DNA from: Verrucomicrobiota bacterium
Lineage (GTDB): Bacteria > Verrucomicrobiota > Verrucomicrobiia > Limisphaerales > SXQI01
NCBI GenBank assembly: GCA_008933045.1
Contig: WBXJ01000003.1
Coordinates: 1-36,063 of the forward strand
DNA length: 36,063 nt
Direction of reading: 5' to 3'
The notes under the pieces are model-generated. The model ran no database searches. It saw only the letters and a list, made by a program, of their open reading frames with translations, and had not been told where the DNA came from. Made by a program: the position numbers and the translations under genes. Each line of letters begins with the position of its first letter. Positions within the stretch are counted from its first letter, which is position 1. This document shows positions 27,241 through 36,063 of this stretch, piece after piece.

Positions 27241-30200
27241 ATGCGAAATAATCAACCCGTTGGTTTTGGTCCACAAAGTGGATCCACTCCGACACTTCTA
27301 CCCTCCTTTGCGCGGATGTTTTCCGCGTTGAGGGCCAAGAGTGGCCGCGTTGGACGGCTTCTCACAGTCGCCTCCAGTGTCAGTCTTTTGACTGGCCTGA
27401 GCGCTCAAGCCGCCATTTACAGCAATAACTTCGACGCCGGACTCGGTGACGCAGTCGTTGCAGGTAGTGCCTATCATATGGCCACCGGCGGAATCGATAA
27501 CACCGGCTATGTAAGTGTTACGGATGCAGTGAATAGCCAACAGGGCATGTTCGTGCTTCCTGAATTTACAAATGGCGAATTGGTCAGTGGTTTCAAAGCC
27601 ACCTTTAAGGTTCAAATCGGCGGTGGAACTTCTCGTGCTGCCGACGGTATGGCGTTTGCGTTCAGTTCCTCGATCGATGAAGGTTCGACCTTCGGTGAAG
27701 AAGGTCCTGCGGGAGCCGCTCTGATTGTTTCTTTTGATACTTGGGATAACAACGGTACCGATACCGCTCCTTCAATTGACATCAAGGTCAATGGAAATGA
27801 CGATGCTAGTATTGTTGCTACCACTTGGTTAGCGGGTGAACGTGAAGGTGGTCGCACACGTCCGAGTGCCATCTTCAAAGATCCACTTGGCAAGGAAGTT
27901 AGTCTGATGACGACCGGTTGGGCTGATGTCAGCATCGAAGTGAAGGACAACGTCCTGAGCGTGTCCTACAAAGGCGTCGAGACCGTGAAGGGTGTGGTTG
28001 TCGCGTTTCCTCCTACAGCGGGTCGCTTCGCTTTCGGTGCTCGCACCGGTGGTGCTAATGCGAACCAATGGGTGGACAGCCTGCGGATTGAAACCTATCC
28101 TATCACTCCGGGTCTTGCTGGGTTTTCCTATACTCCGGATGGTCTGACATTCAAACTGAACGACATCTCCGGTCAAAAGGTTGATCCCGCCTCTGTATCT
28201 GTCAAAATGGACGGATCAGATGTAGCGATCACCACGTCAAAAGCTGGGGATTTCACCACGGGTGTGTATGCAGGCTCAACACTCTTCCCTGCTGGAAGCA
28301 GCCATAGCGCCACCGTGACCTTCAGCTATGGCACTCCTGCTAAGACAAAATCAATCACATTGCCAGGCACAATTCCCAGCTATGCGGTGTTGGATGCCGC
28401 CAATGTAATCCCTGCTTCCAAAGTGGATAAAACCAGCTCTGGGTTCACAGCGTATGTCCATCGGGCTCGTCAAGATGCCGGTTTGCCCAATGACACGGCT
28501 CGTACTGAAGCCCAATTGCGCGGGTTCCTAGTCGATCCTCAAACGGGTGCTCCCTATGAGAATTTGGCTGACGACGCGGCGGTGGGTGCCGATCAAACCT
28601 CCCTCGGTAATCGCCGGTTCACTCTTCCTGTGATCAACTTGGATCAGAACGCGGCGGATCAAGGAAACTTCCAGTCTACCTCGGATCCGAGCCGACCTGA
28701 AAGCCAGTTCCCCGGTCTTGACCCCAGTATTCCCGGTGGAGAGTTGGAGAACTTTGCGGACGAATTCATTGGCTTCTTAGAATTGCCAAAAGGCGTCATC
28801 CGCATGGGTGTCAACAGCGACGACGGTTTCTTGGTCACCAGTGGTGCTGATCCTCGTAATCCTTCGGCAACGAAATTAGGTGAGTTCCAAGGAGGCCGTG
28901 GAGCTTCCGATACGATCTTCAATGTTTACGTGCCAGTGGCGGGCATTTATGCCTTCCGTGTGATTCATGAAGAAGGCGGCGGCGGAGCCAACTGTGAATT
29001 CTTCACAATCAAGGCCGATGGAACCAAAGTCCTCGTGAATGATCCCGAGGTTGCTGGAGCCATCAAATCCTACCGCATTGCAACTCTCAGCACCACCGCA
29101 CCTGCTTACTTTGCAGGATCCATCCCAGGGAATAATTCGAATACATCCCGCCAACCCAGCTTCCGTGTTGGTTTGTCGGATTCCGGCACCAAAGTGGTCA
29201 AAAGTTCCATCAAGGTCAGCCTTGATGGTGTTGACATTACCTCTGGCGCAACGGTCACACAAGTTGCGGGCGACACGACCATCACTTACTCAACCACTGC
29301 GCTTCTTCCTTACGGATCCGCTCATGCGTTGGTTGTCACTTGGTCTGATAATGGTTCACCCGCTAAGGCGAACGTAAATACCGTTAACTTCAATGTGGGT
29401 GGCGGCGTGGTGATGAAAGTTTATCGCGACATTAATGGCGGAGGAGTCGGCGACCTGACCAATTCAGAAAAATTCATCAGCAATGCCCCAGATGAAGTTT
29501 CTGAAGTGGGAAGCATGGAACATCTAGCTCTTGGTGACAATTACGGATCCGAAATGCTCGGCTATTTCGTTCCTGACCATGATGATACCTATACCTTCTA
29601 TCTGTCCTCAGACGACGGTTCAACGCTATGGCTCTCGACCGATGAAAGCCCAGCCAACGTGGTTCGTATTGGTAATCAGGGCGGTTGGAATGGTGACCGC
29701 GAATGGGTCAGCGGTGGCGATGCTGCCGCGCGTCAATCGCCTCCGATTGCTCTGAAAAAGGGCAGCCGTTACTTCATGTATGCCTTGCAAAAAGAAGGCG
29801 GCGGCGGAGACAGTCTCTCGGTGGCATTTACCGATCTGACCACCAAAACCACGATCGTGAACGGCGACGCGGCAATCTCCAAGCAGATGCAGCCCTTCAC
29901 CGGTGCTGGTTTCTCTGCATCACCAAAATCGGCGACCGTCAGCAAGGGCCTGACTTATTCGGCAAGTGCTCGCGCCATTAGTGCTACGGCAGGTGCCATT
30001 AGCTATCAATGGATGCGCAACGGTTCCCCGATCTCCGGCGCGACCAGTCCAGACTATACCATCGCAGCAGTCGCCTTCCCTGGTGACAACGGTGCTAAAT
30101 TCACCGTGGTTGCTACAGTGGGTGCTATCACAGCAACCAGTGCGGAAGCCGTCCTGACCGTGGTTGACGACAACGCCGCTCCTGTTGTTGCCTCTGCTTA

Positions 30201-32427
30201 TGCAAGCAACCGCAGGACCGTGGTGATCAAGTTCAACGAGCCAATCGCGTCAGGTGCTGATGTCGCAGCGAACTACTCCGTCAGTGGCGGGGTGGGCGCA
30301 GCAACAGCCGCCGCCGCCTCGGGTTCGGGTGCTATCATTACTGTGGGTGCAGACCTCGTGGTCGGTAATACTTACACCCTCACGGTGAAGGGAACTAGGG
30401 ACTTCGCTGGCAACACGACAGCCGCTGCAACAGCGACCTTCACGGTCACCTTCGCCTCGGGCTTCGTGCTATACGAACGCTATGATGGTATCGGTGGCAC
30501 CGCCGTCGATGCCCTCACCGGCGACGCCAAGTATCCGAATTCACCAGACGCGACAGGTTATCTCACATCAATGAGCTTTGAGCCGAACTTGGATAATTAC
30601 GGAGTGAGAATCTCTGGATATATCACACCCGCAACCACGGGTAACTACCGGTTCTTCATTCGTTCGGATGATGCCTCTCAGATGTGGCTATCCACGGATG
30701 ACACCGAAGCTAATGCTTCCAAGATCGCCGAAGAAACAGGATGCTGCAACGGCTTCCAAGAGCCGCTCGATAAATCTCAAACATCCGAGCCACAAAACCT
30801 GCTCGCAGGAACACGTTATTACTTCCACGCTTTCATGAAAGAAGGCGGCGGCGGCGACAACGTCCAATTGGCTTGGCGCGAAGAGGCGGACACTACGCCA
30901 GCCAACAAACTCGGTAATCTGAGCGGTTCGGTGCTTGGAACCTACGTTGATCCAACAGGTCGCGGAGTGAACATCCTCACCCAGCCCCAATCAGCCTCTG
31001 TGGTTGAAGGTCGGACCGCTACTGTATCGGCACTCGCTGTCCCAGTACCTGCCAACGGCGGCTTGAGCTACCAATGGCAGTATAAGCCACCGGGCTCAGC
31101 TGGATTCGTCAACATTGATGGAGCCACGGGAGCCAGCTACACCAGCGGTCCTCTGCCTTTGGGCTTGAACGGCGCATTGGTTCGTGTCATCGCTTCCACC
31201 ATCGGTGGAATCTCCACAGCTTCTACCGAAGTTGTGTTAACGGTCACCAAGGACAGCAGCGCACCTGTGGGTCGTATCCACACAGTGAGCGGCAACGGGG
31301 GAGTTCAGATCCGGGTTGACTTCGACGAAGATGTCAATGCGGCTTCGGCCTTGGCACCCGCCAGCTATTCGTTGAGCAAAGGATCCATCTCGAGCGTCAG
31401 CCTAGTCGGTGCTCGTGGGGTCATCCTCCAGACTACGGGCCTTTCAATCGGCGATAGCTTCGTGCTCACCCTCAGAGGTGTGAAGGACTTGTTCGGTAAC
31501 TCGGTCACCGGCAGCATCAATGGCAAGGTCAGCACCTTGTCTTGGGTGGAAATCGGTGGTCGCGAGTGGAAGAACACGGCTCCTGACGTGGTTCAAATCG
31601 GCGCGAATGACTTCGACCTCTACAGCGGCGGTAACGGCTTCTGGAGTAACTATGATGAAGGCACCTTCCTCTACGAAGAAGTCACTGGCGACTTCAACCG
31701 CCAAGTCCGTGTGGAGTATCAAGATGCTTCCTCGCACTGGGCACGTTGCGGTCTGATGGTTCGCGTTGCGACTGACGAAGGCACAACCCGTGCTCAAGCG
31801 CAAGAAATCGTTGATGGGGCTCCTGGTCCAAAAGCCATGAGCCAATATCAACAACTCTTCTTGGATCCAACCACCAAGTGGGATGGTAGCGGCGCCAACA
31901 ACGGTCATGAGACCAATCGCCGCACCGAACCCGGTGCACAAACCGGCAGTTCCCAGAACAACTTTGGTGGTACGCCTCCTCCTTACCCCAACGCTTGGAT
32001 CCGGATGGAACGCAAGGGTGATGTTCTGAGCTACTACAAGGGTATCAATGGACTCGATTGGGACTTCGTAGGTAGCATCAAGATCAGCGGCCCAGACTCG
32101 TCATTCACTCCTGAAATGCCTGCGAAGGTGTTGGTTGGAATGATCTATTGCCCAGAAATCGGCAATAACGGTGCAGCGGGTCAAAAGACCTATATGTCCA
32201 AGTTCCGCTCCTACAGCGATGGCGCAAGCGCACCTCCTGCAGACCCAGCGAAACTCACCGTCAGCTCTGCTGATGGTAAGGTTAGCGTTAGTTGGACACC
32301 TACAGGCGGCACACTGCAATCAAGCTCAGCGGTTGGCGCTGGCGCAGTCTGGACCGATGTGGGCGCTGGTAACCCAGCCTCCATCACCCCGAGCAGCGCG
32401 ACGCTGTTCCTGCGTGTAAAGAATTAA
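27241..32427 (+). CDS. Giant (1,728 aa) modular secreted protein: legume-lectin-like domain, PA14-like repeats, SwmB/Big-like, Ig-like, C-terminal DUF1349-like module and terminal LQSSSAV...FLRV motif
   Basis: Start at ATG 27241 rather than the listed 26938. AIYSNNFDAGLGDAVVAGSAYHMATGGIDNTGYV...GMAFAFSSS (L-type lectin-like); three PA14-like segments each ending near EGGGG[AD]; VVASAYASNRRTVVIKFNEPIASGADVAANYSVSGG; SYQWMRNGSPISGATSPDYTI; FLYEEVTGDFNRQVRV...CGLMVRVATD. Confidence 0.87.
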   Translation: MRNNQPVGFGPQSGSTPTLLPSFARMFSALRAKSGRVGRLLTVASSVSLLTGLSAQAAIYSNNFDAGLGDAVVAGSAYHMATGGIDNTGYVSVTDAVNSQQGMFVLPEFTNGELVSGFKATFKVQIGGGTSRAADGMAFAFSSSIDEGSTFGEEGPAGAALIVSFDTWDNNGTDTAPSIDIKVNGNDDASIVATTWLAGEREGGRTRPSAIFKDPLGKEVSLMTTGWADVSIEVKDNVLSVSYKGVETVKGVVVAFPPTAGRFAFGARTGGANANQWVDSLRIETYPITPGLAGFSYTPDGLTFKLNDISGQKVDPASVSVKMDGSDVAITTSKAGDFTTGVYAGSTLFPAGSSHSATVTFSYGTPAKTKSITLPGTIPSYAVLDAANVIPASKVDKTSSGFTAYVHRARQDAGLPNDTARTEAQLRGFLVDPQTGAPYENLADDAAVGADQTSLGNRRFTLPVINLDQNAADQGNFQSTSDPSRPESQFPGLDPSIPGGELENFADEFIGFLELPKGVIRMGVNSDDGFLVTSGADPRNPSATKLGEFQGGRGASDTIFNVYVPVAGIYAFRVIHEEGGGGANCEFFTIKADGTKVLVNDPEVAGAIKSYRIATLSTTAPAYFAGSIPGNNSNTSRQPSFRVGLSDSGTKVVKSSIKVSLDGVDITSGATVTQVAGDTTITYSTTALLPYGSAHALVVTWSDNGSPAKANVNTVNFNVGGGVVMKVYRDINGGGVGDLTNSEKFISNAPDEVSEVGSMEHLALGDNYGSEMLGYFVPDHDDTYTFYLSSDDGSTLWLSTDESPANVVRIGNQGGWNGDREWVSGGDAAARQSPPIALKKGSRYFMYALQKEGGGGDSLSVAFTDLTTKTTIVNGDAAISKQMQPFTGAGFSASPKSATVSKGLTYSASARAISATAGAISYQWMRNGSPISGATSPDYTIAAVAFPGDNGAKFTVVATVGAITATSAEAVLTVVDDNAAPVVASAYASNRRTVVIKFNEPIASGADVAANYSVSGGVGAATAAAASGSGAIITVGADLVVGNTYTLTVKGTRDFAGNTTAAATATFTVTFASGFVLYERYDGIGGTAVDALTGDAKYPNSPDATGYLTSMSFEPNLDNYGVRISGYITPATTGNYRFFIRSDDASQMWLSTDDTEANASKIAEETGCCNGFQEPLDKSQTSEPQNLLAGTRYYFHAFMKEGGGGDNVQLAWREEADTTPANKLGNLSGSVLGTYVDPTGRGVNILTQPQSASVVEGRTATVSALAVPVPANGGLSYQWQYKPPGSAGFVNIDGATGASYTSGPLPLGLNGALVRVIASTIGGISTASTEVVLTVTKDSSAPVGRIHTVSGNGGVQIRVDFDEDVNAASALAPASYSLSKGSISSVSLVGARGVILQTTGLSIGDSFVLTLRGVKDLFGNSVTGSINGKVSTLSWVEIGGREWKNTAPDVVQIGANDFDLYSGGNGFWSNYDEGTFLYEEVTGDFNRQVRVEYQDASSHWARCGLMVRVATDEGTTRAQAQEIVDGAPGPKAMSQYQQLFLDPTTKWDGSGANNGHETNRRTEPGAQTGSSQNNFGGTPPPYPNAWIRMERKGDVLSYYKGINGLDWDFVGSIKISGPDSSFTPEMPAKVLVGMIYCPEIGNNGAAGQKTYMSKFRSYSDGASAPPADPAKLTVSSADGKVSVSWTPTGGTLQSSSAVGAGAVWTDVGAGNPASITPSSATLFLRVKN

Positions 32428-32435
32428 TCGCATCA

Positions 32436-32453
32436 TCCCGCTCCTGAGCGGGA
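32436..32453 (+). repeat. Small perfect hairpin TCCCGCT-CCTG-AGCGGGA just after the stop of the 1,728-aa protein gene
   Basis: 7-bp perfect stem with 4-nt loop, no T-tract of its own. Confidence 0.6.
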
Positions 32454-32471
32454 ATGAATGCTGAATCACAA

Positions 32472-32501
32472 GGGGTCGGACGAAAGTCCGGCCCCTTTTT
32501 T
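32472..32501 (+). terminator. Rho-independent terminator downstream of 27241-32427
   Basis: GGGGTCGGAC-GAAA-GTCCGGCCCC (10-bp stem with one G-U) followed by TTTTTT. Confidence 0.88.
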
Positions 32502-32555
32502 CTTTCCCTTTTCGCTCTGTTCAAGCACAACAGGTTCATACATTTTAAACCTCTT

Positions 32556-35500
32556 ATGCGCCGCTGGCTTTGGGCACTCTTTGCGTGTCAATTTCCGTTT
32601 TTTTTCATCCAAGCTGAGCCACTATTACAACGGATTCCTTCGTCGGAATCAGGATTGGATTTCACTAATCGAATCGCTACATCGCGCCATTTCACGAATC
32701 AAGTTCTCCTCAATGGCTCAGGTGTCGCCGCAGGAGATATCGATGGAGATCAAGCCATCGATCTCGTGTTTGGGAATCTGCAAGGCCCCCCACAACTCTT
32801 TCGTAATTTGGGGCACTGGAATTTTACCAATATAACCGCCTCGGCAGGTTTAGCGGAGGCAGTGGCGGATTCCACCGGCGTCGTTCTGGCTGACGTCGAT
32901 GGTGATGGAGACTTGGATTTAGTATTTAACACCGTTGCCAAAGGCACTTATCTTTACCTCAACGACGGTCGTGGCAACTTCTCAAAACCTCTAGGCTTCA
33001 CCCCGCTCAATGGTCAGGCAGGTGGAATGTCCCTGACGCTGGGGGATATCGACGGTGATGGAGACTTGGATCTTTATGTAGCCAATTACCGCGCCGCAAC
33101 GATTCGTGATCAGCTCAATTCGAAATTTTCATTCCGCAATGTGCAAGGCAAACCTGAATTGGCTTCGATCAACGGAAAACCAATCACGGATCCCGAGTAT
33201 ACCAATCGCTTTGTCTACACTTTGACCGCCTCTGGAGGTAAGGGAAATTTCCTTCATTACGAAACAGGATTGCCGCATGCGCTATTCCTTAATGACGGGA
33301 AAGGTCATTTCAAGCACGAGTCTTGGACGGGTGGTCGGTTTAAGGACGAGCAGGGTGAGACTCTGACATCGGCTCCTTACGACTGGGGATTGTCGGCTTC
33401 GTTTCGCGATTTGAATCAGGATGGATTTCCGGATCTTTATGTGTGCAACGATTTCCAAAGCCCCGATCGCATCTGGATGAATGACGGGAGAGGAAATTTC
33501 CGAGCACTTTCTGGAGAGGCCATTCGCCACGCGCCGTATTACAGTATGGGGGCAGACTTTGGGGATTTGGATCGAGATGGAAATGACGATTTTCTCGTGC
33601 TGGACATGCTCAGTCCGAACCACACACGCCGAATGATCCAACTCTCGGACGTACGCAACGATATGGGTTCCCCAGGGTATAAAATTGATCGCCCTCAACT
33701 CCCTCAGAACGCGCTTTATCGGGGCCGCGGAGATGGAACTTTTGCCGAGGTCGCAGAGTATGCGGGGCTAGCAGCGACAGATTGGAGTTGGGCGGTGGCT
33801 TGTGTGGACCTGGACCTTGACGGTTTGGAGGATATCCTCATTACCAATGGTTTCGAGCGGGACAACATGAATATGGATGCTGTTCGGCAGATGCAGGAGG
33901 CGAAGGTCGGTCGGCAACTTTCCATCGCCGAGATTTTTGATCTTCGCCGAGTATTTCCGCGATTGAACACTCCTAATTTTGCCTACCGCAATCTTGGAGG
34001 GTTTAAATTCAAGGACATGAGTGATGAGTGGGGTTTCAACGCGGCTGCGGTGTCCCAAGGCATGTGCCTCGCTGATTTAGACGGTGATGGTGACCTCGAC
34101 GTGGTGGTCAACAACATGAACGACGGGGCCCTCCTTTACCGCAACAACGCCAAGGGAGGCCGCGTGTTGGTTCGTCTTCAAGGCAGTCTCGCCAATCGCC
34201 AAGGGGTGGGTGCCCGAATCACAGTGCATGGCGGTGCCGTCCCTGAGCAATCTCAGGAGATTCAAATCGGTGGCCGGTATTTATCGAGTGATGCTGCCGA
34301 GCGGATGTTCGCCACGGGCACGAATCAAACGGTTGAGATCGAGGTGCGTTGGCGTTCTGGGCGGCAGACATTCGCCAAAGCGGTGCGTGCTAACACCACC
34401 GTAACGATCAAGGAGACCGACAGCCAACCCGCCGAAGCGCTTAAAACTCCTCAGCGCACTCCTTTTTTCACCGAGCAGAATCCACCGGCTTGGATACCGA
34501 GTAACGAGATGTTCGATGATTTCTCTCGGCAACCGTTGATGCCTTACCGTATTGGCCATATGGGGCCCGGGGTTGCTTGGTTGGATATGGATGGCGATGG
34601 TCGAGAGGAACTCGTGGTCGCGCCACAACACAACGGGGTGACCCGAATGTTCAAGTGGGTTAATGATCAGTGGGAAGGCATCCACACCAATACGGCGATC
34701 GTCGTTCGCCCCGGAACATCCATGGTGCTTCTGCCTCAGGGGCAGCTCTGGGTCGGGGTATCAACTTGGGAGGATGGTCAACCCGCTGGGCCGGGCATCG
34801 TGATCTATCGAATCAAGCCGGATGGAACGATCGAAGTGGATGGGTCTTCGCTGCCGGCGTTAGCCGAGGGAAGCGTGGGCCCGATGGCGGCTGCTGACGT
34901 GGATGGGGACGGGGATTTGGATGTGTGGGTTGGAGGACGCGCGGTTGCTGGACGATGGCCCGAGCCGTCCTCCGGTTGGTTGTATCGTAACGAGGGTGGA
35001 AAACTGGTCCTGGATCAAGCGTTGAGTCAACCGTGGGTCAAAATCGGTTTGGTGAGTGGAGCGTTATTTGCGGATATCAACGGTGACGGAAAGCCGGATT
35101 TGGTGACCGCAATGGAATGGGGACCGGTGAGGGTTTGGCTCAACGAAGGGCAGGGTCGCTGGACTGAGGGCACGGACGCGCTTGGGTTGGCCAAGGAGCG
35201 AGGATGGTGGACTAGTGTCACGGTCGGCGATTTGGATGGAGACGGACGCTTGGACCTTGTGGTGGGGAATTGGGGTGCCAACACTTCCTATGAAGCTTGG
35301 CGAGGTGGAAAATCCCTACGTCTCTATGCCGGAGATTGGGATAATGATGGCACCACCGAGATGCTCGAATCTCATGTCGAGGCGGGGAAATGGGTGCCGA
35401 ATCGTCGCTTGGATTTTCTCTCGAAAACCTTGCCGTGGTTAAAGGAAAAATTTGCTTCCCACGCTGCATACGCCGCCGCGACTGTGGAAGAAGTGCTGGG

Positions 35501-36063
35501 AGAGGAGCTGCTCAAAAAATCAATGATTCTTGAAGCGAACGTTTTAGAAACGAGCATTTTTTGGAATCGTGGAGGCCGCTTCGAAAGGCAACCGCTCCCG
35601 ATGGAAGCTCAGGTGTCTCCCGTGTTCGGAGTCGCCATCGCGGATGTGGATGGTGACGGGCGGCAGGACGTGATCTTGGGTCAAAACTTTTTTGGTTATC
35701 AAGGCGAAACCCCACGCAATGATGCGGGTTTAAGTGTCTGGTTAAAGAATCTGGGCCAAGAAAAGTTTGAAGCGGTCTCGGCCCAAACCAGCGGGATTCG
35801 CATCTGGGGTGAAGCTCGCGGTCTGGCAACGGGAGATTTTGATGGTGATGGGCGTGTGGATCTCGCGGTGGGGTTGAACGCACCCGAGGTGAAGGTTTAT
35901 AGGAATCGGCTAGGTAAACCGGGCCTTCGCGTCAGACTCAAGGGACCTCCGAGCAATCCACTGGGAGTAGGAGCTAAATTACGCCTCATCACCGCCGGTG
36001 GACAATACGGACCGTTGCACGAGGTGCGGATGGGTGGAGGTTATTGGTCGGTGGATGCTGCCA
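32556..36063 (+). CDS. Secreted FG-GAP repeat / ASPIC-UnbV (CRTAC1-like) protein, partial (3' end outside window)
   Basis: ATG 32556: MRRWLWALFACQFPFFFIQAEPLLQRIPSSESGLDFTNRIATSRHFTNQVLLNGSGVAAGDIDGDQAIDLVFGNLQGPPQLFRNLGHWNFTNITASAGLAEAVADSTGVVLADVDGDGDLDLVFNTVAKGTYLYLNDGRGNF..., open to the window end. Colinear with the 19791-23519 protein. Not in the ORF track because its stop lies outside the window. Confidence 0.9.
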   Translation, partial: MRRWLWALFACQFPFFFIQAEPLLQRIPSSESGLDFTNRIATSRHFTNQVLLNGSGVAAGDIDGDQAIDLVFGNLQGPPQLFRNLGHWNFTNITASAGLAEAVADSTGVVLADVDGDGDLDLVFNTVAKGTYLYLNDGRGNFSKPLGFTPLNGQAGGMSLTLGDIDGDGDLDLYVANYRAATIRDQLNSKFSFRNVQGKPELASINGKPITDPEYTNRFVYTLTASGGKGNFLHYETGLPHALFLNDGKGHFKHESWTGGRFKDEQGETLTSAPYDWGLSASFRDLNQDGFPDLYVCNDFQSPDRIWMNDGRGNFRALSGEAIRHAPYYSMGADFGDLDRDGNDDFLVLDMLSPNHTRRMIQLSDVRNDMGSPGYKIDRPQLPQNALYRGRGDGTFAEVAEYAGLAATDWSWAVACVDLDLDGLEDILITNGFERDNMNMDAVRQMQEAKVGRQLSIAEIFDLRRVFPRLNTPNFAYRNLGGFKFKDMSDEWGFNAAAVSQGMCLADLDGDGDLDVVVNNMNDGALLYRNNAKGGRVLVRLQGSLANRQGVGARITVHGGAVPEQSQEIQIGGRYLSSDAAERMFATGTNQTVEIEVRWRSGRQTFAKAVRANTTVTIKETDSQPAEALKTPQRTPFFTEQNPPAWIPSNEMFDDFSRQPLMPYRIGHMGPGVAWLDMDGDGREELVVAPQHNGVTRMFKWVNDQWEGIHTNTAIVVRPGTSMVLLPQGQLWVGVSTWEDGQPAGPGIVIYRIKPDGTIEVDGSSLPALAEGSVGPMAAADVDGDGDLDVWVGGRAVAGRWPEPSSGWLYRNEGGKLVLDQALSQPWVKIGLVSGALFADINGDGKPDLVTAMEWGPVRVWLNEGQGRWTEGTDALGLAKERGWWTSVTVGDLDGDGRLDLVVGNWGANTSYEAWRGGKSLRLYAGDWDNDGTTEMLESHVEAGKWVPNRRLDFLSKTLPWLKEKFASHAAYAAATVEEVLGEELLKKSMILEANVLETSIFWNRGGRFERQPLPMEAQVSPVFGVAIADVDGDGRQDVILGQNFFGYQGETPRNDAGLSVWLKNLGQEKFEAVSAQTSGIRIWGEARGLATGDFDGDGRVDLAVGLNAPEVKVYRNRLGKPGLRVRLKGPPSNPLGVGAKLRLITAGGQYGPLHEVRMGGGYWSVDAA

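Noticed and set aside
28970-30856. GAAGGCGGCGGCGG recurrences as a nucleotide repeat family
   Set aside because: They occur only within the three PA14-like segments and are explained by the conserved protein element EGGGG.
32458-32835. 125-aa ORF at the start of the right FG-GAP gene
   Set aside because: Covers a terminator and lies out of frame with the clear FG-GAP protein starting at 32556.
1-36063. CRISPR arrays, tRNA or rRNA genes, defence islands
   Set aside because: No regularly spaced repeats, no recognisable RNA gene structure and no Cas, restriction, toxin or phage proteins seen on reading.

Overview
The window looks like Verrucomicrobia/PVC-type chromosome. From left to right it carries: a lamin-tail/CotH-like secreted protein gene (minus strand, runs off the left edge, absent from the ORF track); a lipid A/acyl cluster (lpxK, LpxL-like acyltransferase, SDR, BioF/AONS family); pgk-tpiA-secG; oppABC; a secreted esterase; a secreted PA14/multiheme cytochrome c plus beta-propeller pair; an FAH-family hydrolase; and rmuC. 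Next comes a small FKBP-type peptidyl-prolyl isomerase gene that is split in two. Its first 23 codons lie at 19237-19305 and the rest at 26733-26996. The two parts are separated by 7,427 bp, and both junctions carry an 8-bp direct repeat, CGGGCCAA. Removing the intervening DNA with one repeat copy restores a 110-aa FKBP exactly in frame. The inserted DNA carries a 5'-truncated amidohydrolase, a CRTAC1-like FG-GAP/ASPIC-UnbV protein and a large modular secreted protein. A homologous two-gene module (large secreted protein, intergenic terminator, FG-GAP/UnbV protein) sits immediately to the right in the opposite orientation, so the two modules are head-to-head across the FKBP remnant. No transposase, integrase, CRISPR array or RNA gene was recognised. 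All family assignments come from reading translated sequence, with no database search.
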